Positions 51,824 to 63,170 are shown, counted from the stretch's first letter. The stretch is 64,000 nt of DNA from Chara braunii (GCA_003427395.1 BFEA01001077.1:25015-89014); one strand, 5' to 3'. Notes: generated by a model from the sequence alone, not told the origin. A program made the numbers and translations.

Positions 51824-53236
51824 GCAAACGACCACATAAACATGGTGGGCCAGTGTTTTGCCACCGGCCCAACAAAACAAAAATATGAAGAAAATAAAAT
51901 TTATCAACGTTTTTTTTTTTTTTTCCATTGTGGTGTATGTCTAAAAAAATTATAAAAAATCATAGATGTGTAGAGTCGTTTTTATCTACACGCCCGTATA
52001 AATATATATTTTTGTTTCGCCTATTTTTAGGCCCCGAAAAAATTATCGGGGTTTCTTGCCTGCAGGTCGACCGAGGGCGGTCGCCCGCGGGGGCGGGATC
52101 CCGACTGCCTGCGGTAAAAAGGGCCGCGGTCACGACCGCGGATGATACATAGAGTCTTTGTACGGTCTTGCCCGGATCCCACAGTCCATTGGGCAATCCA
52201 ACGTACCGCCGACAAGACTACAGCCCGCCCGTAAGGATTCTTCGACTCGCCTTTACACACACCATTTAGGCACTGCTTCCCGGAAGCTGGCCGACGATTT
52301 GAGAGAGAGATTTCTAGGAGCGCTTGCGGAATTTATAGATGTCGTAAAAAAGATAGATGCTAGGAAGGATTAGGACTGAGGTAGGGAGGAGTAGGGGAAG
52401 GTTCGAGGATACTCGCCCGACGAAAGCCATATCGATCCTTTGGATCCCAGTAGTAGCCAATCAGAATCGTCGTGTAACAAAAATTTCCCTTGTACACGGC
52501 GCGTCTCCTTGGCTAGAGGAAAGGAAGAGGGAGTCCACAATATTTCGGCGCAAAGATTAGAGCAGGAAGAAGAAGAACGCGAGGGATAGTGTGGAACGAA
52601 ACCCAGATTCAGACGATCAAGAAAGAGAAAAGGCGAGTGAGGCGAAGGAGAGATGGAAAACGATTATAGAGAAAGAAGTTGCGTGAGTGCGAAGAAGAGA
52701 GGGTCGAAGGTAGCGAGGGAAGCGGGGAGGGGAGATTCGCATGCATGGCGCCGACGCAAAGGCAAAAAGGACACCGAAACAGTTACAGCTAATTCAAAAT
52801 CCACAAGTACCATATCCGCGCGTAGAGTCAGTGAGGGAAAAAATCCTATACCTATTCAGATTCCTACGAGAATTCCCGGAGTTTTCCACGACGAAGTCGA
52901 GACATTCATGCACAAGAACGAACACGTTAGGTTCCGCTCATTCCGGAATTCCTAACTGTCGACCCAAATTCCTAGCGAGCTCGCTAAGGCGCGCGTAATT
53001 CCCATGCATTTCCGAATTGCAAAAGATGAAATTCCAAAAATCGATCCAAAAATGACGAAGGTCCCGAGAAGAAAGGGCTTCCCTAATTACGATTGATGTA
53101 CATGAATTTAAAAAGAGAGGCCCTGTCGGCCTGTTTGCAAGCCACCAAAATTTAAAAAAGAGAAGGGGAGGGGGGGGGAGGGAGGTGGGGGGGTGGAAGC
53201 TGACACAGGTCCAGAAGCTGGCGCGTCAGAGCTATA

Positions 53237-53875
53237 CCTTCTCTTAGGGGTGCGGGTGAATGCGGCCTCAAAATTCCCGGTTGCACTTTCGTTGCGCCTA
53301 TTGGTCAGAGACTCGGAGCAGAAGACTTGCCCAATAACCTTCTGTTAGTTATGACCGTATTCTTCGGCGACTTAGGACCTTCGAGGTCCCCGGAGGCGGA
53401 TCCATGCCAGGGTCATACTCTCCTTACGAAGGCAATGTTGTCCGAGTCTTGAAGTCCGTATGCCACACCTCCGGTCTTCAGTCCTCTCTTCTCAGTCAAC
53501 GCCTCTTCGGGAGTAGGACAGCATTCCTGAAGTCCGTATGCCACACCTCCGGTCTTCAGTCCTCTCTTCTCAGTCAACGCCTCTTCGGGAGTAGCCCTCT
53601 TCGTGCCCCAGCCCCAGAGGGCCCGCCAAACACCTTACGTGTCATATAGTTTGGCGGCTCTTCTCTCAAGGGGGTCATACCCCAATTCTGCCGAATCTGA
53701 AGTTCCTCGGACTCCTAAATAATATTCTACCCCACCTTGTGGGAGGGCTATCTGTCGCCCATAGCCAAAGTCAAAGTTGGGCCGTCTGTTCCCTCACAAG
53801 AGGCGTTGCTGCTAAGCGCATACGTGTCTTAGGTAGAGAGATCTGCTTGTATCCTCATTTGCGTCCCTCCTTCTC
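53237..53875. other. no gene recognised
   Basis: Short + strand frames only. It contains a 67-bp perfect direct repeat (53450-53594). It lies between repeat Z and the hairpin array. Confidence 0.45.
53450..53594. repeat. 67-bp direct duplication, 78-bp period
   Basis: 53450-53516 and 53528-53594 are identical by eye (starting TGAAGTCCGTATGCC). A recent tandem duplication. Confidence 0.85.
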
Positions 53876-56420
53876 AGGGTATACTCACACGGGGACCAAA
53901 AGTCTAAAAAATTTGAGGCATTTGGTTCGCGTTTTTTGAGGGCATACTCACATGGGGACCAAAAGTTTCAAAAATTTGAGGCATTTGGTTCGCCTTTTTT
54001 TAGGCATTTGGTCCCCGTGTGGTCACACGGGCGGACCTCGTCCAGAAAGGACGAAGTCGCGACCCTGAGACATTGCATTCACGACAAGTGCGCCCGGTCA
54101 CACGGGGGACAAATGATAAGATGGATCGTTTGAAAAAAAAAAATCAACGCTTGGGCCTTATCTGCAAAGTAAATGTAGCTGGTCACACTTTCATTTGTTT
54201 GGCGGGCTGGCTTCTTCCTCTACGATTCTCTTCAATTCGAGAAAACGGAAAAAAAAAAACGAAAGGTAATTTGAGACCACCTCTGGAGGTGGTCTCAAAA
54301 AGGGTACGCCCGCGGCCCTGCAGGCCGCTGACAGAAGGGTCACCGTTTGAGGCATTTGGGTAGCGAGCCTACCCAGTGTGACCCGAAAAATGACTCAAAT
54401 TTCGGGATTTTGGGTTTTTTGGTCCTCGGGGACCAAAAGTCTCAAAAATTTGAGGCATTTGGTTTGCCTTTTTTGAGGCATTTGGTCCCCGTGTGGTCAC
54501 ACGGGCGGACCTCGTCCAGAAAGGACGAAATCGCGACCCTGACACTTTGCATTCACGGCAAGCGCACCCGGTCACACGGGGGAGGACCAAATGAGAAGAT
54601 GGATCTGCAAAGTAAATGTACCTGGTCGCACTTTCAATTGTTTGCCGGCTTACTTCTTCGTCTACGATTCTCTTCAATTCGAGAAAATGGAAAAAAGAAA
54701 ACAAAAGGTAATTTGAGACCACCTCCGGAGGTGGTCTCAAAAAGGGTACGCCCGCGGCCCTGCAGGCCGCTGACAGAAGGGTCACGGTTTGAGGCATTTG
54801 GGTAGCGAGCCTCCCCAGTGTGACCCGAAAAATGACTCAAATTTTGGGATTTTGGGTTTTCTGGTCCTCGTGTGAGTATGCCTTGAGGCATTTGGTCCCC
54901 GTGTGGTCACACGGGCGGACCTCGTCCAGAAAGGACAAAGTCGCGACCCTGACACTTTGCATTCACGGCAAGTGCGCCCGGTCACACAGGGAGGACCAAA
55001 CGAAAAGATGGATCGTTTGAAAAAAAAAATTAACGCTTGGGCCTTATCTGCAAAGTAAATGTACCTGGTCGAACTTTCAGTTGTTTGGCGGGCTGGCTTC
55101 TTCGTCTACGATTCTCTTCAATTCGAGAAAACGGAAAAAAGAAAACGAAAGGTAATTTGCGACCACCACCGCCAAAGGTGGTCTCAAAAAGGGTACGCCC
55201 GCGGTCCTGCAGGCCGCTGACAGAAGGGGCAGGGTTTGAGGCATTTGGGTAGCGAACCTCCCCAGTGTGACCCGAAAAATGACTCAAATTTTGGGATTTC
55301 GGGTTTTGGGGTCCTCGTGTGAGTATACCCTCAGGGCATACTCACACGGGGACCAAAAGTCTCAAAAAATTGAGGCATTTGGTCCGGTTTTTTTGAGGCA
55401 TTTGGTCCCCGTGTGATCACACGGGCGGACTTCGTCCAGAAAGGACGAAGTCGCGACCCTGACACTTTGGGTTCAGGGCAAGTGAGGCGGGTCACACGGT
55501 CGAGGACCAAGAAAAAAAGATGGAATTAGAAAAAAAAAAACAGAAACAAATATGGAATTTGTTCTTTTATTCCTTTCGCGCCAGTATAACGTGGGCCACA
55601 CCTCTCTGGGAAATGTGCAAGACGACAGCCAACTTCCCGCTGGAACATGGCCTGATGCATTCCCTATGCCGCACCCGTTTGTATCCGCCCAGGGGAACAG
55701 TGTGGATACATGGGACTATTTGCATGTATCTGCACTGTTTGCCTGGGCTGATGCGAACGGGGTGATTCATCGAGGGGAATGCATCCGAACTCCAAACGAG
55801 CTCGGATGCATTCCCCACGATGAATCACCCTGTTCGCATCAGCCCAGGCAAACAGTGCAGATACATGCAAATAGTTCCATGTATCCACACTGTTCCCCTG
55901 GGCCGAAACAAACGGGTGGATAGGACACTGGGAATGCATCAGACCCATGAAACCAACCACATACATTTCACACGCATTCCCAACGGTTGAGCTCTCGGCG
56001 GAGCAGAGACAGGCGGAGATGTGGGGAGAGCGGCGGAGGTGTGGGGAGAGGCGGGCGCTACACCTCCGCAACACACGACAAACCATACAGAGCTGGGTCT
56101 TCTGCATGCGCGTGATGTGACTAGGCGACGGGCTTCAAAAAACCCAAATGCCCCGATTCCCGCCCCTCCAGTTGTTTCGCGCACTGTCTTATTCGTCTAC
56201 GATTTTCTTGAATTCACGAACACAAAAAGAAAAAAGCGTTTGGTCATTTGAGACCACCTCCGGAGGTGGTCTCAAAAAGGGTTCACCCGCGGCCCGGCAG
56301 GCCGCTGACAGAAGGGTCACGGTTTGAGGCATTTGGTCACCGTGCCACCCCAGTGTGCCCCGAAAAGCGACTCAAATTTTGGGATTTTGGGCTTTTTGGT
56401 CCCCGTGTGAGTATGCCCTC
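53876..56420. repeat. array of hairpin-rich MITE-like repeats upstream of sucrose synthase
   Basis: Related units share GGCATTTGGTCCCCGTGTG (starts 54003, 54477, 54887, 55397) and a partial unit at about 56170-56420. Borders look like an inverted pair: AGGGYATACTCACACGGGGA on the left (53876, 53938, 55333) and CCCCGTGTGAGTATGCCCT on the right (to about 56419, with variants near 54880 and 55328). Each unit contains palindromes, including GAGACCACCTCC followed by its reverse complement (for example 54715-54738), GCGGCCCTGCAGGCCGC and CCGTGTGGTCACACGG. No coding capacity is likely; the frames seen are shared only because the repeats are. Confidence 0.75.
55652..55942. repeat. 290-bp near-perfect palindrome
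   Basis: Arms 55652-55788 and 55802-55942 are reverse complements with few mismatches, around a 13-nt loop. The inner part (ATTCATCG, GCATCCGA) pairs nearly perfectly. It lies inside the hairpin-rich array. Confidence 0.85.
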
Positions 56421-57302
56421 AGTTCCACCATGACCGGTCCATTGAGCGAGAAAGTACAACACTGTGCCTGGGAAAGTACGACACTGTGGGCGTCGCTCCA
56501 CTACTCCGAAAATGCACAAAAGACAAAAATTATGGCCATGTATCTTTCCTTGTTCTAGCGGAAGATTCACTCTCGTTTTGCACATTTCGAGAGTAGTGGA
56601 GCGAGGCCCTGTGCCCGGGATTTTGCGGTCACCTCTAGAGGTGACCTCAAAAGCCTTTTTTTTTTTTTTTTTTTTGCATTCTCTTCAAAAAATGCCAAAA
56701 ATTCGTTCACAAAAGTTCTTGCACAATCTCTGGATGACGGCCGCGACCTTGTAACGTCAAGCATGACCAAAACCTCAAATCGGCCCTTCCCAAATCCGCA
56801 TATTTTGCGGATTTGGGGTCGGAGTGTGAGTATACCCTAAGCGCAGCGATGCGCAGCTCATGCCAAAGCACGTTTCGCTATGCCCTAAGTGCAGCGAGGC
56901 CCATAAAAAACGAGAACAAAAAGCGAGCCGCCGCATCCCTTCGAGGGAGCTCCATGAATGCAATACAGCCGAAACTGACGCCGAGAAGCACTGCTGTTGT
57001 CCTCCTTCGCAGACAAAAAAGCGACAAAGACGAAAACTCTTTGAGGCGCCACTTTCTGTCATCACGTCCGCTCCATTAAGTGACAGACAGAGCACCAAAA
57101 GACCCGCGCTTTTTCGACGTAAAAAGGCAGTGTCTCCAGTCGAGAAAGCAGTGATCCCGTCCTCCTCGCAGTCTCCGACCAGAGCGTGTGTGTCGCCGCT
57201 GTGCCCGTCGGTCCTGTCGCGTGTTCCTTGCGGGTGCGTAGTTTGACTGCCTCGTTAGGTTGTGTTTATCGGTGAGCGGGAAACGCGAGGAGCACACCGG
57301 CG
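56421..57302 (+). promoter_or_regulatory. upstream region of sucrose synthase
   Basis: About 880 bp with two strong palindromes: GGTCACCTCTAGAGGTGACC (56627-56646) and a 12-bp-arm hairpin at 56789-56817. 56655-56675 is a T-run. From about 57170 it is C/T-rich and likely 5' UTR. I see no convincing TATA box. A + strand frame at 56860-57246 is open but has no recognised content. The ATG context, GGCGATGG, is favourable (G at -3 and +4). Confidence 0.45.
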
Positions 57303-59810
57303 ATGGCGAGCCAGCGGACTACCGCCGACCTGAGCGACCTGGTCCCNCGCCCGGAGAAGCTTCCGGAGCTCACTCGGCTGCACAGCATGACGGATCGNGT
57401 GAAGGGATCCATCGCCGAGTACCGCAACCAGATCGTCCTGCTGTTGTCTCGCTACGTGGCGAACGGGAAGCACATGCTGCAGCCGCACGAGCTGAGAAGC
57501 GAGCTGGACCGCGTTGCCGAGCTGGAGTGCTTCGCCGGCACGCAGATCAAGGAGAGCGCTTTCGCCAAGCTCCTGCGAGGGACGCAGGAGGCAGTCGTCG
57601 TTCCTCCTTACATCGCGCTGGCAGTCCGTCCTCGTGTGGCGGAATGGCAGTACATTCGAATCAACGTGTTCGAGCTCACGGTGGAGCANCTCAGCCCGTC
57701 GGAGTACTTGGAGTTNAAGGAGCGNGTGAAGGCTACTGACGATGNGGCGCCTCCAGTTTGCAGCGACTTCGCCACGCTGGAGATCGACATGGAGCCATTC
57801 AATGCCAGCTTCCCGAGAATGACCCGTCCTTCGTCCATCGGGGAGGGTGTGTCTTACCTGAACAAGCACCTGTCCACTCGGATGTTCAAGGAGGATGGCC
57901 TTCAACGTCTGCTGGACTTTCTGCGCACCTACAAGTGCGTGGGCGAGACGCTGATGCTGAACGAGCGCATCGACACGCTCGAGAANCTCCGCTGCAACCT
58001 CGCCAAGGCGGAGGAGTACCTGGGAGCGCTCCCTGGCGACACGCCCGTCGGGAGCGTGGCCACCAANTTGCAGGAGCTGGGCTTCGAGCGCGGTTGGGGT
58101 GACACCGCCGAGCGGATCAAGGAGATGCTGGTCATGCTGTCGGACCTGATTCAGGCGCCTGGTGCAGATCTGCTGGAGAGGTTCCTGGGCCGCCTCCCGC
58201 TCGTCTTCAATGTTGCCATCATGTCGCCTCACGGCTACTTCGGGCAGGCGAATGTCCTCGGCCTTCCGGACACCGGAGGGCAGGTGGTGTACATCTTGGA
58301 CCAGGTGAAGGCGCTCGAACGAGATTTGCTGAACCACAGCAAGCAGCAGGGGCTGAATTTCAAGCCTCAGATCATCGTGCTGACCCGGCTGATCCCTGAC
58401 GCCCAGGGAACGGCCTGCAATCAGCGGATCGAGAACATAGACGGCACGCAGTACTCGAAGATCCTCCGTGTGCCCTTCAAGAACCCCAAGGACGGGAGNG
58501 TGCTGCGCAAGTGGGTNTCNCGNTTCGANGTNTGGCCCTACATGGAGCAGTTCACGGAGGACTCCGTNCACGAGCTGCGCGCTGAGTTCGGCGGCAATCC
58601 CGACCTCATCATCGGCAACTACAGCGACGGCAATTTGGTGGCTGTCCTGCTCGCGCACAGGCTGAAGGTTGCGCATTGCACGATCGCCCACGCGCTGGAG
58701 AAGACCAAGTACCCCAACTCCGACCTTAACTGGAAGGAGCTGGATGAGAAGTATCACTTCTCCTGCCAATTCACTGCGGATCTGATCGCCATGAACCACG
58801 CCGACTTCATCATCACCAGCACGTTCCAGGAGATCGCCGGTAGGGCGGACACTGTGGGGCAGTACGAGTCGCACCAGGCATACACCATGCCCGGGCTGTA
58901 CCGCGTTGTGAACGGCATCGACGTGTTCGACCCCAAGTTCAACATCGTCGCCCCNGGCGCCGACGCCGACACTTACTATCCGTACTACATCAAGGAGAAG
59001 AGGCTGACGGCGTTCCACCCTGAGATCGAGGAGCTGCTGTACGGGCAGACCGAGGACGACAAGCTGTGCCGCGGCGTGCTCAAGGACAGGAGCAAGCCCA
59101 TCATCTTCACCATGGCGCGTCTGGACAAGGTGAAGAACCTGACGGGTCTGGCGGAGATGTTCGGCAAGAGCCCGCGCCTGCGGAAACTGGTCAACCTGGT
59201 CATCGTGGGAGGCTACATCGACCCGTCCCTGTCCATGGACAGGGAGGAGGTGCACCAGATCAACGCGATGCACGCCGTCATCGACAAGTACGGACTGGAC
59301 AAGGGCGACATGCGGTGGATCGTGGCGCAGAAGCACCGGATGCGCAACGGAGAGTTGTACAGGTACATTGCAGACACCAGGGGCGCTTTCATCCAGCCGG
59401 CGTTCTACGAGGCATTCGGTCTCACTGTGGTGGAGGCCATGACCTCGGGGCTGCCGACGTTTGCCACCTGTCACGGAGGCCCNGCAGAGGTCATCAAGCA
59501 CGGCGTTTCGGGATACCACATCGACATGTACCGACCGGAGGAGGTGGCGGATTTGATCGCCGACTTCTTCGAGAGGTGCAAGACAAACCCCGGCGAGTGG
59601 GATCAGCTGTCCAAGGACGGACTGGAGAGGATCTACAGCAAATTCACGTGGGAGATCTACGCGGAGAGGCTCATGACTCTCTCCCGTGTGTACACCTTCT
59701 GGAAGTTCGTNTCCAACCTGGAGAGGAGGGAGGCGAAGAGGTACATCGAGATGTTCTACAATCTCAAGTACAAGGAGTGCGTCAAGACGGTGCCGCTCGC
59801 ACTTGAGTGA
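57303..59810 (+). CDS. SUS: sucrose synthase
   Basis: This cytosolic enzyme reversibly converts sucrose and UDP to UDP-glucose and fructose, feeding cell-wall, glucan and energy metabolism. The 835-codon frame is uninterrupted; land-plant enzymes are about 805-820 residues. It starts [25 protein letters not shown] (Ser28) matches the N-terminal phosphorylation site of plant enzymes. The GT-B catalytic part has [20 protein letters not shown] (about residues 311-330) and the E-x7-E motif EAFGLTVVE (Glu703, Glu711), then the C-terminal helices to VPLALE. There is no intron, unlike most land-plant genes. Eighteen single Ns occur, 17 at third codon positions. A MITE-like array lies upstream. The identity is very secure; whether it is an ordinary gene or a retrocopy is open. 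Confidence 0.95.
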   Translation: MASQRTTADLSDLVXRPEKLPELTRLHSMTDXVKGSIAEYRNQIVLLLSRYVANGKHMLQPHELRSELDRVAELECFAGTQIKESAFAKLLRGTQEAVVVPPYIALAVRPRVAEWQYIRINVFELTVEXLSPSEYLEXKEXVKATDDXAPPVCSDFATLEIDMEPFNASFPRMTRPSSIGEGVSYLNKHLSTRMFKEDGLQRLLDFLRTYKCVGETLMLNERIDTLEXLRCNLAKAEEYLGALPGDTPVGSVATXLQELGFERGWGDTAERIKEMLVMLSDLIQAPGADLLERFLGRLPLVFNVAIMSPHGYFGQANVLGLPDTGGQVVYILDQVKALERDLLNHSKQQGLNFKPQIIVLTRLIPDAQGTACNQRIENIDGTQYSKILRVPFKNPKDGXVLRKWXXXFXXWPYMEQFTEDSXHELRAEFGGNPDLIIGNYSDGNLVAVLLAHRLKVAHCTIAHALEKTKYPNSDLNWKELDEKYHFSCQFTADLIAMNHADFIITSTFQEIAGRADTVGQYESHQAYTMPGLYRVVNGIDVFDPKFNIVAXGADADTYYPYYIKEKRLTAFHPEIEELLYGQTEDDKLCRGVLKDRSKPIIFTMARLDKVKNLTGLAEMFGKSPRLRKLVNLVIVGGYIDPSLSMDREEVHQINAMHAVIDKYGLDKGDMRWIVAQKHRMRNGELYRYIADTRGAFIQPAFYEAFGLTVVEAMTSGLPTFATCHGGXAEVIKHGVSGYHIDMYRPEEVADLIADFFERCKTNPGEWDQLSKDGLERIYSKFTWEIYAERLMTLSRVYTFWKFXSNLERREAKRYIEMFYNLKYKECVKTVPLALE

Positions 59811-61246
59811 GTCAAGAATGCAAATCCATTCATAGAATTGTGGGATTGCGCACGCGTCGAGTTCGGGCGGTGATGGGGTTTTCATTAGCTACCGCCTACA
59901 GGGTAGGAGAAGACAATAGGAAGGAGGGCTTGCTGGCGCGTCTCTACTCCAATTGAGAGTTTCTTGGGACTCGGTCTGGTGATCGCTTGCCACTGTTTTT
60001 CAGGTAGGTAATCCAGGCGGGAGGGTGAGAGAGAGAGAGAGAGAGAAGGGGGGGGGGGGGGGGGGGGGGGGGGTAGGTATGGTCTCTCTCTTTTTCTCTA
60101 TTCCGGAGTATTTTAGTATTCGTGAGAATAATATCTGTCATGCGGTGTCGACAGGGGGAGCGTCCAGGTTTTTTTACTGCGCCATGTGGCTTTCAAAGCT
60201 CTCGTCATTCATCTTTTTACTACTATAGGGTCCCTCATTGCAGTTGTAGGCGTAAATTCATTGCTCAGCTGAGTTTAACTAGGTTTTCGAAAATTAAATT
60301 TCGTGCTTCATCTATGAAGCTTGCCTCATTTAAATTGATTTGTTCACTTGCCTTGCCTTGCCTTGCCAGATAGAGATGGCATCGGTCAGATTTCTCTTCT
60401 TCTTCTTCTTACTTCTTCTTTACATACTTTCTTTTTTTTTTAACAAAGGTCCCAGTGCCCAAGGTTATCATGGTGGCGTTGCTTTAAGGAATTGCCGTCG
60501 GTACGACTGCTGAACGACTGGGTTGGTGTTTTTCTTATCGTGTGCATCTGGTCGGGTTTATTAGCTTGCAACCAACGGCATGCGAGGCAAGCAGGATGGG
60601 CAGCAAGGCAGCGGCAGAGTGCAGACGAGGCAGTCTGAACATCCAACACGGAGCAAGCAGCGCATTACCTACTCGCATCACGATTGAACCCCACAGACTG
60701 TTGGCTCCCACCACCTGCTGAGCCAGGAAGGTACTCCGATGGGCATTTAGCATCCACGCATAGACCTTATGCACCACAGACAGCGCCCATTGCAGGCACT
60801 CAAACACCCGACCACCAACTACTTAGCACTTCTTAGAGGTCCTCATCTAGGACAAGTTCGTCACATATCTCACCCCTGTCCTTTGCATGTCATTCTCTAT
60901 GATCCTGCCCTTCACATATTTCTCTTCTTCCCTTTGCACTCCACTTCTCCCTTCTTCATACTCCTATAGAACTCGGCCTCCTATCCCTTTCCTTCCACCC
61001 TCCCCTTATGTGCTACTAGCAAAATAGTAGCAAATACATACGGATAAGCATCATTAAGAGAACAGACAAAGTATAAGCTGAGGATCTAAAGAGAAGTGAA
61101 CAAGAGTATGAAAACAAACGACAGACACAGAGACTAAGTATAAGCTGAAGATCTGAAGTGAAATGATCAGGAGTGTGAAGATCCGAAGTGGAACGCACAG
61201 GAGCTTACCTTCCCCTTTACTCTTTCTCCTGTTATAATGATCAAGT
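59811..61246. other. 3' flank of sucrose synthase, no further gene
   Basis: It likely includes the 3' UTR. A GTGAGT just at the stop codon and TTTTTCAG|GTAGG at about 59995-60007 could be a 3' UTR intron, but this is only pattern matching. It contains a GA/G-run (60027-60073) and CTT repeats near 60395-60420. The frames at 60440-61240 match nothing known. Confidence 0.45.
60027..60073. repeat. (GA)n followed by poly(G)
   Basis: A short GA repeat followed by about 26 G residues, in the 3' flank of sucrose synthase. Confidence 0.93.
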
Positions 61247-61529
61247 AACAGCCATTTAGTCAAAACGGACATATTATATTTTTTGAACGAAACCAAAACT
61301 GATTTTTTTTGCCAAAATCCGGTCGGAATTTTTTGAGCGTTCCCAAAACGCCGGACCCCCCTGGTCTATGGTTGAGACCATCTGGTCTCAACCATAGACC
61401 AGGGGGGTCCGGCGTTTTGGGAACGCCGGATCCCCAGGATCAAAAAATTCCGACCGGATTTTGGCAAAAAAAGTCAGTTTTGATTTCGTTCAAAAAATAT
61501 AATATGTCCGTTTTGACGAAATGGCTGTT
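61247..61529. mobile_element. palindromic (foldback) MITE
   Basis: 283 bp starting AACAGCCATTTAGTC and ending GACGAAATGGCTGTT, flanked by AAGT at 61243-61246 and 61530-61533. Nearly the whole element is one inverted repeat (arms about 130 nt), with a 17-nt asymmetry (GCCGGATCCCCAGGATC) on the right arm and a tight centre (GGTCTATGGTTGAGACCA and its complement). No coding capacity; superfamily unassigned. Confidence 0.82.
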
Positions 61530-62099
61530 AAGTGGCCGTTAAGGCACACAGGGATGTGGGCAGCTGACGCTTAACCACAATCAACGTGGGCAGGCTTGTA
61601 TGTGCGAGGCAGGGTAAAAGAGCTGTTTCCCCAAAGAAACCCCTGCTAAACACAGTTCTAAATGGTTCTATTATGATTTATGTTGCTTGCTAAAGAGGAG
61701 AAATTGTTTAATTGTTGGGTTGGGTCCAGTCGAATCTACTCATCTGTGTGGAATAGGGGCTGTTGTGGTGGAAATTTAAAACACATACGGGGTAAACTTT
61801 GCAAAGGGAGATGATTCAAGCAATTGCAAAATACACACTGACAAGAACGTATACAGATGGTTTCACTTATGAGTCTAATGACTAACTTGGGACGCTCCCA
61901 CTGGCACTCGAGAAATTAAAAAATTGATTTAAAAAACTGAAGCTTCATAGGTCAAGCGCAAAGTTAATCTTTAGAATTCTCGAAAAACATCTACAACTCC
62001 ATTGCGGCAAAAAATTACCTAACCAGCAGAAATCAAGGACTCTCTGATGGGTCCCAGAAACCTGAGAAGAATCAGAATCATAGAAGGAGAAATAAACAG
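61530..62099. other. no gene recognised
   Basis: AT-rich sequence with only short frames. GACTCTCTGATGGGT near 62038 recurs at 63737, so part of this may belong to a repeat that reappears at the right end. Confidence 0.4.
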
Positions 62100-62750
62100 A
62101 GTTTACAAACCCCAACCAGTAAGCGTACAAAACCTAGAGATTGACCCTATCGAATGAACATGGAATACCTCTGCCCGCCTCGCCCCTACCCCAAGCCTCA
62201 TTAAACTGACCGATTATACACCCAAATTAGGCCATTGCCTCTTCACCAAACCTATATCTATAGCCAACACTGTTCACAACAGGTGGACAAAAGAGGAACC
62301 ACAACTATCCAACACCTTCTTCAACCCCCTCTGGGTCTCAATCTTCAAGACAAGACCCGAGAAGAATAGTCTGGGATAGATGGTTACTAGTCCTAAGAGC
62401 AGTACCAGTAAACCAATGGCTGGCACGCAGACGCAACGAAGGGAACAATACTCCTGGTGCAAAGTCTGCAACACCCAATCCATAGAATCCCTAAATCACT
62501 GCTTCATAGATTGCCCGAAAGCCAGATCCAACTGGCAAGCAATCGACTCGGAGGTTTCACGGAACAAAACCACAAACCTACCTCTCTTAATTAATCCCGC
62601 TGCATTACTCCTCGAACTCAGACAATCGCCTCCACTCATTAAGAAAAGCAACTCAACCAAGTCCCTACCGACCCCGATAGAAAAAATAAAAAAAAATCAT
62701 AACTTTCAAACTAGGAAAAGTGCAGCCAGGCACAATAAATAATGACAGAC
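62100..62750 (+). pseudogene. LINE C-terminal remnant with zf-RVT finger
   Basis: In one frame the sequence reads RRIVWDRWLLVLRAVPVNQW then LARRRNEGNN; the next frame continues SWCKVCNTQSIESLNHCFID and CPKARSNWQ. This is the C-terminal zinc finger of plant LINE reverse transcriptases (C..C....ES..H.f..C..a...W), with the preceding Trp/Arg helix. A frameshift near 62450 separates the two. Upstream frames to about 62150 (TDYTPKLGHCLFTK) are probably part of the same region. The RT domain is absent. Confidence 0.75.
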
Positions 62751-63170
62751 TCACCCTCAAGAACTGCTTATGCATACTGACAATTCCTGACCAGTCACCA
62801 CCACCTATATCCCAGCCATTATTGATACCGAACCAACCTCATAACACCCAACCATCCACAAAGCAGCAATCTCCCTGACCCCGCCCCTCCACACACCACC
62901 TACAACCACCCCTCCTCCATACCCTAAAAACATCCGAGTAATCACAAACCAACTTACACCCCCCCCCTTTCCCTACCCGCTTCCACGTCTAGCATTCGTC
63001 CCACAATGAGCACCTATCTAAAATTTCTTATGCCCGTCAACCCCCCTCCTATCCCACCAACTACAATTCGAGTCTACCCCAGACTTCAAGTAGAACACTT
63101 GAACACCTATCAACATTCGATACATTCAAGGAACAACCCCCGAGAGAAGAATAGTGTCAAAGAGTCAAAG
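62751..63170. other. C/A-rich sequence after the LINE remnant
   Basis: Strongly C- and A-rich, with CCACCACC-type runs and no ORF of interest. It may be decayed LINE 3' sequence; 2830-3190 is similar in style. Confidence 0.4.

Larger units (their letters stand above)
50654..52152. mobile_element. 8-bp-TSD DNA element with CTATG ends
   Basis: It starts CTATGAAAC, ends GATACATAG, and is flanked by AGTCTTTG at 50646-50653 and 52153-52160. Subterminal ACCGCGG repeats occur on both sides, in the style of hAT elements. The interior is low complexity: GATT repeats (50922-51116), AC-rich sequence, a 527-N gap and a TC run. No transposase seen. Confidence 0.78.
50390..53236. repeat. repeat family Z, copy 3 (with insertion)
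   Basis: 50390-50653 plus 52161-52345 match the central block 7321-7772. 52390-53236 is the reverse complement of the outer block in copies 1 and 2, ending GCTGGCGCGTCA. The 1.5-kb element at 50654-52152 splits it, and the join is exact relative to copy 1 (CTTAGTCTTTGCACGG near 7578). Confidence 0.7.

Noticed and set aside
51107-51955. Long ORFs running through the N gap and the AC/TC repeats
   Set aside because: They are strings of X plus dinucleotide-repeat peptides and carry no information.
53450-53594. CRISPR-like array
   Set aside because: There are only two direct repeats of 67 bp with an 11-bp interval, in a eukaryotic repeat region. It is a simple tandem duplication.
57303-59810. 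Bacterial contamination or horizontal transfer as the source of the intronless sucrose synthase
   Set aside because: The N-terminal RLHS phosphorylation region and the length are plant-like, and the gene lies in the same assembled stretch as plant-type repeats. I cannot exclude it fully without a tree.
57255-59885. An 876-codon minus-strand ORF over the sucrose synthase gene
   Set aside because: It is the antisense shadow of a GC-rich coding sequence. The + strand frame has all the sucrose synthase motifs; the antisense has no recognisable domain.
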